A stretch of 9,727 nucleotides of DNA from the NCBI GenBank assembly GCA_002398105.1, contig DHCD01000073.1, positions 1-9,727 of the forward strand, read 5' to 3'. Each line of letters opens with the position of its first letter. Positions within the stretch are counted from its first letter, which is position 1. The notes beneath the pieces were generated by a model. The model had not been told where the DNA came from. It worked only from the letters and a program-made list of their open reading frames with translations, and ran no database searches. The translations under genes were made by a program, and so were the position numbers. This stretch comes from Syntrophomonas sp. UBA4911. GTDB taxonomy: Bacteria; Bacillota; Syntrophomonadia; Syntrophomonadales; Syntrophomonadaceae. Positions 1 through 4,937 of this stretch are shown one piece after another.

Positions 1-563
1 TGAAATACATGGCCGATGTCCGCGGTTATGACGTCACTCTTTTATCGGCGGTGATCAATGTCAACAACCAGCAGCCCTACCGGCTGGTATCCAAACTAAA
101 CCAGGCTCTGGGGGGATTGGAGGAAAAGGTGGTCTGCATCCTGGGTCTGACTTTTAAACCGGGAACTGATGATCTGCGGGAAGCTCCCAGTATCCCCATC
201 ATTCATACCCTGGTGGACGCCGGAGCCTGTGTCCGGGTTCACGACCCGGTAGCTCCGGCCTCGGCCCAATCCCTGCTTCCTCCGCAAGTTATATATTGCT
301 CCGATGTGGAAGCGGCTTTAAGCGGGTCCGATGCCCTTGCCATCCTCACCGAATGGTCTCTTTATCAGGCGCTTGATCCCTTGCGGGTCAAGGAGCTCAT
401 GCGCGGGGACGTGGTAATCGACGGCAGGAATTGTTTGGACCCTCAGCTTTTTTCCCGCCACTTGCGCTATTGGGGAATGGGACAGGGAGCAGACAGTCCG
501 GCGGAACTTAAAAGCTCCGTAATTGCCAATCGCTTTGCGACTGCTGGCCAGGAAATCCGGTAA
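1..563 (+). CDS. UDP-glucose 6-dehydrogenase family protein, C-terminal part (5' end outside window)
   Basis: This is the 3' part of a nucleotide-sugar dehydrogenase of the UDP-glucose/GDP-mannose family. These enzymes oxidise a UDP-hexose to a UDP-hexuronate with two NAD+ in the cytoplasm and supply precursors for surface polysaccharides. The reading frame is already open at base 3, so the ATG at position 9 is internal. The visible part starts in the central domain (VNVNNQQ-like segment) and covers the whole C-terminal UDP-binding domain. The family signature GLTFKPGTDDLREAPS is present, followed by a VHDP strand, a TEW segment and the DGRN motif near the end. The NAD-binding Rossmann domain and the catalytic cysteine loop lie upstream of the window. 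A hairpin terminator follows 28 bases after the stop. The exact substrate (UDP-glucose, UDP-GlcNAc or other) cannot be decided from this fragment. Confidence 0.93.
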   Translation, partial: KYMADVRGYDVTLLSAVINVNNQQPYRLVSKLNQALGGLEEKVVCILGLTFKPGTDDLREAPSIPIIHTLVDAGACVRVHDPVAPASAQSLLPPQVIYCSDVEAALSGSDALAILTEWSLYQALDPLRVKELMRGDVVIDGRNCLDPQLFSRHLRYWGMGQGADSPAELKSSVIANRFATAGQEIR

Positions 564-590
564 AGCCAAGGTATTATAAGTAATTTATCC

Positions 591-620
591 AGAGGATAGA
601 TCTTAAACTATCCTCTTTTT
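591..620 (+). terminator. Intrinsic terminator after the sugar dehydrogenase
   Basis: A perfect 8-bp inverted repeat AGAGGATA / TATCCTCT (591-598 and 609-616) with a 10-base loop is followed by TTTTCTTTCT. It lies 28 bases after the dehydrogenase stop and 120 bases before the next gene. The stem is AT-rich, so it may be of moderate strength. Confidence 0.75.
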
Positions 621-739
621 CTTTCTCCCTCCTCCGAATATTTAACAAAACTTTATATCTATTTTTACCCTGGGTCAATAAACTCTCAACGTTTATAACG
701 GACAATATATATAAATTCAATTAAGCGGGAGGAAAGCAG

Positions 740-1285
740 ATGAAGTATTTTAAATTTTTGGGCTATCTTATCCTCCATAAATGGTTTGTATTCCTGGAAT
801 GCTGCCGTTTGGGGGTACCGTGGCGCGGCCTTACTCACGACCTGAGCAAATTCCTGCCCGGTGAATTCATAGCCTATGCCGGTTGTTTCTATGAAACTCA
901 TCATGGGAACGAAGAAATAAAAACCCCCGCCTCGGAAGAGTCGTCTTACGCGCTGGCCTGGCTGGTTCATCAAAAGCGCAATCGCCACCATTGGCAGTGG
1001 TGGGTTTTATACGGGGAAGAAAACGGCCCTGCCGCCGTCCCTATGAAGGATCAATATATTAAAGAAATGGTGGCCGATTGGTGGGGGGCAGGCCGGGCCC
1101 AGGGACAGCCGGATATCATAGCCTGGTACCGGGCTAATCGGGAAAAAATGCTGCTGCATCCCTCAACCCGGAGAAAAGTGGAACATTTATTATTATATTA
1201 CCGGACCGCTCCCGCCGGGAACAAACAGGTAAATGGAACGCTGGCCGACGGACTGCTTATCAACGCTATGGAAAATCAGCCTTGA
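740..1285 (+). CDS. DUF5662 family protein, function unknown
   Basis: A 181-residue, probably cytoplasmic protein with no signal peptide. I assign it to DUF5662 from its pattern: an early HDLSKF motif (residues 33-38), a GEF..Y segment right after it, an aromatic and histidine-rich NRHHWQWW stretch (81-88), a VADWWGAG segment (112-119), and an NREKM..HP..R..VE region (133-148). The conserved His, Asp and Trp residues suggest a metal-binding or HD-like helical fold, but no biochemical role is known to me. The ATG is preceded by GGGAGGAAA (727-735) at normal distance. It is monocistronic: a terminator lies upstream, and the downstream neighbour is convergent across a structured intergenic region. 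Family membership rests on memory of the motifs and was not searched. Confidence 0.8.
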   Translation: MKYFKFLGYLILHKWFVFLECCRLGVPWRGLTHDLSKFLPGEFIAYAGCFYETHHGNEEIKTPASEESSYALAWLVHQKRNRHHWQWWVLYGEENGPAAVPMKDQYIKEMVADWWGAGRAQGQPDIIAWYRANREKMLLHPSTRRKVEHLLLYYRTAPAGNKQVNGTLADGLLINAMENQP

Positions 1286-1338
1286 ACCGCAGCAGGTGAA
1301 AGAACTTTCCCCTTCCCCGCCTCATTTTATTCAGCCAA

Positions 1339-1422
1339 GCGGCTTTGGGTAAAAGCCGCCCTAAATACGGCCTCCGCTTTTGGCGGCGGCCGTCGCATCT
1401 CTCCCGGTTAGGGAGTGATGCG
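1339..1422. repeat. Three consecutive hairpins in the convergent intergenic region
   Basis: Between two convergent genes lie three adjacent inverted repeats. (1) GCGGCTTT / AAAGCCGC, 1339-1346 and 1352-1359, loop of 5. (2) ACGGCC-T-CCGC / GCGG-C-GGCCGT, 1367-1377 and 1383-1393, loop of 5 and one internal mismatch. (3) CGCATC-T-CTCCC / GGGAG-T-GATGCG, 1394-1405 and 1411-1422, loop of 5 and one T-T mismatch. None is followed by a run of T on either strand, so a simple intrinsic terminator is not obvious. The block could help end both converging transcripts, be a dispersed palindromic repeat (REP/MITE-like), or be part of a structured RNA. I recognise no known RNA family. The rest of 1286-1506 shows nothing else. 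Confidence 0.6.
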
Positions 1423-1506
1423 TCCCTTCACCCCCTAGTATAAAACCGGATTGTTAATAATGGTCAATATTTGTGTAAAGTTCCCCTATTGCTTTTTAAA
1501 AGACTT

Positions 1507-2889
1507 CTACATTCTGTGGGCCGCTTCGGAAGAAATCGCCGACCTTTCACATTCAGATTCGGACAAAGCGATCTGCCAGCAATAGCGGCTGCCTTTCATC
1601 CTCTCTGACGCAAAACTCAAACCGTTGGTTCGGGAATCCAAAAAGGCATGGTCAATTTGCTCGGGATCGCCCAGCATGACGATTTTAGTCCCCTGACCGG
1701 CCCGGGTGATAATGGCTTTAGCCTGTTTGGGGGTCAGGTTCTGGGCTTCATCAATGATAACATATTGCCGGGCTATGGAGCGCCCCCGCAAAAAGGCTAC
1801 CGCTTCGGTGGTCATAAAATTGCGTGCGAAAATTTCCTCCACCTTGTCATGCAATTCGATTTCGCTCTCATAGCGCCTTTCATCATCGTTATCCAGCAGG
1901 ATTTCCAGATTGTCACGAACCCCCCGGAACAATGGCGCCAGTTTCTCATTTTCGGTGCCGGGAAGAAATCCGATATCCTCATCCATAGTTACGTTGGGAC
2001 GGCAAAACAGGATCTTGCGGTAAGGCTTTTCCGGACAGTTCATCACCAGGTCCAACCCAACGGCCAGGGATAAAAAGGTCTTGGCAGTGCCGGCAGGTCC
2101 TTTGGCGATAACCAGCGGAGCTTCATCCGCTCCCCGGTAAAGAGCTTCCTGAAAGAATTTTTGTCCGACATTCTTGGGATTTACTCCAAAAGGTCTTAGA
2201 TGAGAGTGTTTTAAAGGCCTGATTCTATGGCCGTCGAAATAACAGAGGGCGCTTTGCTTGGTATTTTCCAAGGCATGCAGCACGATGAACTGGTTTACGA
2301 CCAGTTCCGGAACTTCCAGACATGCGCTGGCGGAATTATAAATTTTTACCGCCTCGGGATCAATTCCTTTTTCCTTATCCTCAAAAAACTCATTCATTTC
2401 TTCCCGACTTATGAAAACCTCCGTCCTCCCCTGGTACTGCTCTTCCCACACCGGAACCTGTTCGTGAAAAAAGTCCTGAGCGGTGACATCCAGGGCGTCT
2501 GCTTTTATTCTTTCAAAAACGTCTTTGCTGATTAAATATACCTCTTCGCCCTCCTCTATTAAACCTTTGCAGACCTGGATAATGCGGTTGTCCGCGCTCT
2601 GTCGGTTCCAACTGGAGGGCAATTCGACATTCTGGTGGTTCAGTTCCACCTTTAACAATCCGCCGTTTTCCAGCGGCACTCCTTCCTGAAGTTTGCCTTT
2701 TTCCCGGTATTTATCAAGTAAACGAGCTACCTGCCTGGCATTAGACCCCAAATCATTCCTGTCCCGTTTAAATCTATCCAACTCCTCCAGAACAACTTCG
2801 GGAATAACCAGTTTGTTGTTGCCGAACGCGAATAGAGCATGGGGTGATTGCAGCAATACATTGGTGTCCAATACAAAAGTTTTTTGCAA
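1507..2889 (-). CDS. PIN domain-PhoH family ATPase (YlaK-like)
   Basis: A 460-residue fusion of an N-terminal PIN nuclease-like domain to a PhoH ATPase domain. Proteins of this architecture are thought to act as ATP-dependent RNA helicase/nucleases. In the PIN part, FVLDTNVLL (Asp8), the EVVLEELDRF acidic helix (31-40), Asp100 and SKDVF (Asp123) supply the acidic metal-binding residues. The ATPase part has Walker A GPAGTAKT (254-261), the DIGFLPGT segment (295-302) typical of PhoH, Walker B VIIDEAQN (367-374) and GDPEQID (397-403). The Walker A carries Ala where GTGKT is usual. The C-terminal ~35 residues are diverged, but length is normal for the family (~440). The start is TTG, supported by AAAGGAGGA seven bases upstream; no ATG fits. 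It is transcribed alone, divergent from the PAP2 gene. Confidence 0.93.
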   Translation of the reverse strand: MQKTFVLDTNVLLQSPHALFAFGNNKLVIPEVVLEELDRFKRDRNDLGSNARQVARLLDKYREKGKLQEGVPLENGGLLKVELNHQNVELPSSWNRQSADNRIIQVCKGLIEEGEEVYLISKDVFERIKADALDVTAQDFFHEQVPVWEEQYQGRTEVFISREEMNEFFEDKEKGIDPEAVKIYNSASACLEVPELVVNQFIVLHALENTKQSALCYFDGHRIRPLKHSHLRPFGVNPKNVGQKFFQEALYRGADEAPLVIAKGPAGTAKTFLSLAVGLDLVMNCPEKPYRKILFCRPNVTMDEDIGFLPGTENEKLAPLFRGVRDNLEILLDNDDERRYESEIELHDKVEEIFARNFMTTEAVAFLRGRSIARQYVIIDEAQNLTPKQAKAIITRAGQGTKIVMLGDPEQIDHAFLDSRTNGLSFASERMKGSRYCWQIALSESECERSAISSEAAHRM

Positions 2890-2896
2890 GTCGGAA

Positions 2897-2905
2897 TCCT
2901 CCTTT
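2897..2905 (-). promoter_or_regulatory. Ribosome binding site fixing the TTG start of the PIN-PhoH gene
   Basis: On the minus strand AAAGGAGGA (2905-2897) ends seven bases before the TTG at 2889-2887. The residues that follow (QKTFVLDTNVLL) are the expected beginning of a PIN domain, so the non-ATG start is well supported. Confidence 0.8.
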
Positions 2906-3104
2906 GTCGGATAATTGCAGTTATGATTAATCTGTTTAATGAAAAATAGTATTTCACCTCACCTGTTCCTTTTTTTCTATGATAGCGAACTTGTTAAAAC
3001 TTTCTCTCCGGTATTTGTAAAAGTTTTTTAAAAAGCCTGTATCCTGCCCGACCGGGATTAAAATTAAAGCCGTTCGTTATTCCTCCGACAAAGAATTTAA
3101 TTTT

Positions 3105-3138
3105 ACCGGATTAATTATTTACACGGGCTTAATCCGGT
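3105..3138. promoter_or_regulatory. Perfect 10-bp inverted repeat over the PAP2 promoter (candidate operator)
   Basis: ACCGGATTAA (3105-3114) and TTAATCCGGT (3129-3138) are exact reverse complements separated by 14 bases. The -35 hexamer of the PAP2 promoter lies between the arms and the right arm fills its spacer. Because it sits upstream of the expected transcription start, it is better explained as a DNA site for a dimeric regulator than as an RNA hairpin. The regulator is unknown. Confidence 0.5.
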
Positions 3139-3146
3139 CTTATTAT
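3118..3146 (+). promoter_or_regulatory. Sigma-A-type promoter of the PAP2 phosphatase gene
   Basis: TTTACA (3118-3123), a 17-base spacer, then TATTAT (3141-3146): five of six matches in each hexamer. This predicts a start near 3153 and a leader of about 100 bases. A perfect TATAAT at 3155-3160 lies just downstream but has no matching -35 element, so it is a less likely alternative. Confidence 0.65.
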
Positions 3147-3237
3147 TGCCCTTTTATAATTTAGACAGTGAGAAAAAGGTTGAACGTTTTAGCGAATTAT
3201 CTTTAGAATAACAATGTGATTTTAGCTGCAGCAAAAC

Positions 3238-3244
3238 GGGAGGT
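3238..3244 (+). promoter_or_regulatory. Ribosome binding site deciding the GTG start at 3252
   Basis: GGGAGGT is seven bases upstream of GTG 3252-3254. The frame is open upstream to a GTG at 3216, but that start has no comparable site; the ATG at 3261 would be 16 bases away. Confidence 0.7.
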
Positions 3245-3251
3245 GTTTGTA

Positions 3252-3797
3252 GTGAATGCCATGGTCAACCATATAAAAGCTTGTGATCTGGGATTGTTCT
3301 GTTTCATAAATCATCGTTTAAACTGCCTGCCCTTAAATATTTTTATGCTGGCCTGCACCCAGTTAGGATCAATTACTTTTTCCGTGGCTTTTCCTCTGCT
3401 GTTTTTATTATCGGGAAAGCCTGAGCTCATAGTAATCGGAGCCCGTATGGCCATTATTCTTTCCATCAGTGAAATACTGGTCTATGTGGTCAAGCGCCTG
3501 GTCAATCGCCCCCGCCCGTTTAAATCGCTCGAAAATGTAATTACCTGGAAACTACCGTCCTGCAGGTATTCCCTTCCCTCCGGCCATACCTGCGCCGCTT
3601 TTTCCATTACTCTGGCTTTGAGTTACGCTTTACCCGGCAGCCGGGAGATATTTTGGGCGATAGCCGCCTTGGTGGGAATATCCCGGATTTATTTAGGAGT
3701 TCACTATCCCAGCGACGTGCTGGTGGGCATATTGATCGCCTACGGTTCATTCCTGTTGGAAAAGTCCTTTTTTATCACCACTCTGTTCCTGAGCTGA
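3252..3797 (+). CDS. PAP2 family membrane phosphatase (undecaprenyl-diphosphatase/lipid phosphatase type)
   Basis: A 181-residue integral membrane protein with all three motifs of the type-2 phosphatidic acid phosphatase family: K-x6-RP as KRLVNRPRP (81-89), PSGH (109-112) and SR-x5-H-x3-D as SRIYLGVHYPSD (144-155). Hydrophobic segments at about 28-54, 60-80, 114-126, 133-149 and 155-180 fit the usual five- to six-helix bundle with the active site on the outer face. Such enzymes remove phosphate from undecaprenyl diphosphate (BcrC-type carrier recycling) or from phosphatidate or phosphatidylglycerophosphate; sequence alone does not separate these. The start is the GTG with the better ribosome site. 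The gene has its own sigma-A promoter with an operator-like inverted repeat and ends in a strong hairpin, so it appears monocistronic. Confidence 0.92.
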   Translation: MNAMVNHIKACDLGLFCFINHRLNCLPLNIFMLACTQLGSITFSVAFPLLFLLSGKPELIVIGARMAIILSISEILVYVVKRLVNRPRPFKSLENVITWKLPSCRYSLPSGHTCAAFSITLALSYALPGSREIFWAIAALVGISRIYLGVHYPSDVLVGILIAYGSFLLEKSFFITTLFLS

Positions 3798-3808
3798 ATC
3801 TGCATACT

Positions 3809-3846
3809 AAGGAGTGAGGGCCCCCCCTTGTTCTCCCTCACTCCTT
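3809..3846. terminator. Strong hairpin between convergent PAP2 and Phd-Uma2 genes
   Basis: A perfect 12-bp inverted repeat AAGGAGTGAGGG / CCCTCACTCCTT (3809-3820 and 3835-3846) has a C-rich 14-base loop. It begins 11 bases after the PAP2 stop. The downstream tract is pyrimidine-rich with only short T runs, so it is not a textbook U-tail. It probably ends PAP2 transcription and may also serve the convergent gene that stops at 3916. Confidence 0.7.
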
Positions 3847-3915
3847 CCCCCCTTTCCTTTTCCCCTTATTACCTTTCATATATCTTTATAATTCGGTAAG
3901 TTAATATAACCGATC

Positions 3916-4656
3916 TTATTTAAAAATCCGGTCCAGCCCGGCGGCTAGGCCCGGAAAAGTGAAGGATTCCGCCATTTCCGACTTACGGTAGGTGATGCTG
4001 TCGCTGATGTTTTGCTCTTCGAAAAGATAAACCGTCACTTCCCGGTTTAAAGGGTTTACGATCCAGTATTCCCGAATGCCGCATGACATGTAGAGGTCCA
4101 GCTTTTTAATTAAATCCTTGCTGCGGGTTCCCTGCGACAGTATCTCTACCGCCAGGGCCGGAATCCCCATGTAGTAATCGTTTTCATCCAGCATTTCCTC
4201 CAGATCGCAGATAACCGTGATATCGGGCTGTACCACATTGATGTTCTCCGGGTTGCGCCTGAGAGTGATATCATAAGGAGCCACCAGGGGAGTACATTTT
4301 TCCCCTTCAAACCAATTGTAAAAAAGACCGAAAATTTCGGTCAAAACCCGCTGGTGAACGGTTTTAGGTGAGGCCAGGAGATATATTTCATCGTCAATAT
4401 ATTCGTATCTTTCCTCGCTGTTTTCGATTAGCTCCAGAAACTCCTGGTAAGTGGCCTTCCTGCCCCCATAGTGGTACTCCTCCGCTTTTTCCATTACGGC
4501 GTTGCCGAAGCCCGGACCGCCCTCTGCCCCTACTTCTCTTAAAGCCGACAATTTCGCTATTTCCATACCGTTTCGGGTTATTATAATGTCTTCCTGGGCT
4601 GCCAGCATCAGGTACCTGCCAAAGTTGTTCTGCAGTTCCGTGGAATTGACTTTCAT
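3916..4656 (-). CDS. Phd/YefM antitoxin domain fused to Uma2 (DUF820) endonuclease-like domain
   Basis: A 246-residue two-domain protein. Residues 1-38 (start MKVNSTELQNNFGRYL, then IIITRNGMEIAKLSAL) match the DNA-binding N-terminus of Phd/YefM antitoxins. After a linker (about 42-75), residues 80-246 match Uma2/DUF820, a PD-(D/E)xK nuclease-like family: RYEYIDDEIYLL (83-94), VQPDITVICD (142-151, Asp145), AVEILSQGTRSKD (169-181, Glu171 with a Lys pair at 184-185), and GIREYWIVNPLNREV (193-207). The putative catalytic residues are present. I infer a DNA-binding, possibly self-regulating protein; whether it cuts DNA is unknown. The ATG has AGGAGGAA seven bases upstream. There is no separate partner gene, so this is not a classical toxin-antitoxin pair. 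I have seen the same arrangement in other Clostridia, so the fusion is probably a stable family rather than an accident. Confidence 0.88.
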   Translation of the reverse strand: MKVNSTELQNNFGRYLMLAAQEDIIITRNGMEIAKLSALREVGAEGGPGFGNAVMEKAEEYHYGGRKATYQEFLELIENSEERYEYIDDEIYLLASPKTVHQRVLTEIFGLFYNWFEGEKCTPLVAPYDITLRRNPENINVVQPDITVICDLEEMLDENDYYMGIPALAVEILSQGTRSKDLIKKLDLYMSCGIREYWIVNPLNREVTVYLFEEQNISDSITYRKSEMAESFTFPGLAAGLDRIFK

Positions 4657-4673
4657 ACGGGATTCCTCCTCAA

Positions 4674-4690
4674 TTAGCTAAATTAGCTAA
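4674..4690. promoter_or_regulatory. Tandem TTAGCTAA palindromes, candidate autoregulatory operator
   Basis: Two perfect 8-bp palindromes, TTAGCTAA at 4674-4681 and 4683-4690, are spaced nine bases centre to centre. They lie in the leader of the Phd-Uma2 gene, from about 7 to 23 bases downstream of the predicted transcription start and just before the ribosome site. Phd/YefM proteins are known to bind short palindromes in their own promoters. That this protein binds here is inference. Confidence 0.55.
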
Positions 4691-4703
4691 AATAGATAAT
4701 ATT

Positions 4704-4732
4704 ATTGTATGCCGCTGCTTAAGCTGGGTCAA
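4704..4732 (-). promoter_or_regulatory. Sigma-A-type promoter of the Phd-Uma2 gene
   Basis: On the minus strand, TTGACC (4732-4727) and TACAAT (4709-4704) are separated by 17 bases, each one base from consensus. The expected start is near 4697, about 40 bases before the ATG at 4656. Confidence 0.75.
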
Positions 4733-4748
4733 GACTCCTCTGTAGAGA

Positions 4749-4803
4749 AGCAAGGCGGGTTGTCCCCCGGGATAAGCCATAGCTGTCTCCTTGCTGACTT
4801 TTT
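4749..4803 (+). other. Stem-loop with T tail in the divergent Phd-Uma2/MCP intergenic region
   Basis: AGCAAGG (4749-4755) pairs perfectly with CCTTGCT (4789-4795), closing a 33-base GC-rich interior that can form a smaller GGG/CCC hairpin. On the plus strand GACTTTTT follows. A further short CTC-TGTA-GAG hairpin lies just upstream (about 4737-4747). The T tail gives it plus-strand polarity, either as the 3' end of a small RNA or as an insulating terminator, yet it lies upstream of the MCP promoter and follows no plus-strand gene. I could not assign it to a known riboswitch family. Confidence 0.4.
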
Positions 4804-4820
4804 CGCCCCTCTCCCTATGT

Positions 4821-4849
4821 TTTACACCTATTAACCAAATCTTTATAAT
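4821..4849 (+). promoter_or_regulatory. Sigma-A-type promoter of the chemoreceptor gene
   Basis: TTTACA (4821-4826), 17 bases, TATAAT (4844-4849): a perfect -10 and five of six matches at -35. It predicts a start near 4856 and a leader of about 80 bases. No SigD-like (TAAA...GCCGATAT) flagellar promoter was seen, so the receptor may be expressed with housekeeping sigma factor. Confidence 0.8.
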
Positions 4850-4937
4850 CGCTAAACAGTTAGTATACATTATCAGCTTAAAATTAATCTAATAAAATAT
4901 TCCAGTTATCGAATCACTATCTACTACAGGAGGAGCT

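Larger units (their letters stand above)
2906..3237. other. Divergent intergenic region between the PIN-PhoH and PAP2 genes
   Basis: This AT-rich stretch of about 330 bases has no credible gene. Its right half holds the PAP2 promoter and inverted repeat (separate entries). Another copy of the repeat's half-site, ACCGGGATTA, occurs at 3051-3060. I could not find a convincing -35/-10 pair for the PIN-PhoH gene on the minus strand. The best candidate is a TTTACA with a poor -10 near 2990-3020, too weak to annotate. Confidence 0.5.

Noticed and set aside
1648..2073. A 141-codon plus-strand frame inside the PIN-PhoH gene.
   Set aside because: It lies antisense to the conserved ATPase domain and has no family features.
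3216..3251. An upstream GTG start extending the PAP2 protein by 12 residues.
   Set aside because: It has no ribosome site, whereas the GTG at 3252 has GGGAGGT at ideal spacing, and the extra residues are not needed for the first membrane segment.
4733..4803. A c-di-GMP-I (GEMM) riboswitch ahead of the chemoreceptor, suggested by GCAAGGC and AGCCATAGCTG segments.
   Set aside because: The GNRA tetraloop, its receptor and the GCAAAG core are not matched, the terminal stem does not form with the expected partners, and the chemoreceptor has a consensus promoter downstream of the element.
4670..4870. A 66-codon minus-strand open frame between the Phd-Uma2 and chemoreceptor genes.
   Set aside because: It spans both promoters and the stem-loop, has no recognisable domain, and has no good ribosome site. 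Open by chance.
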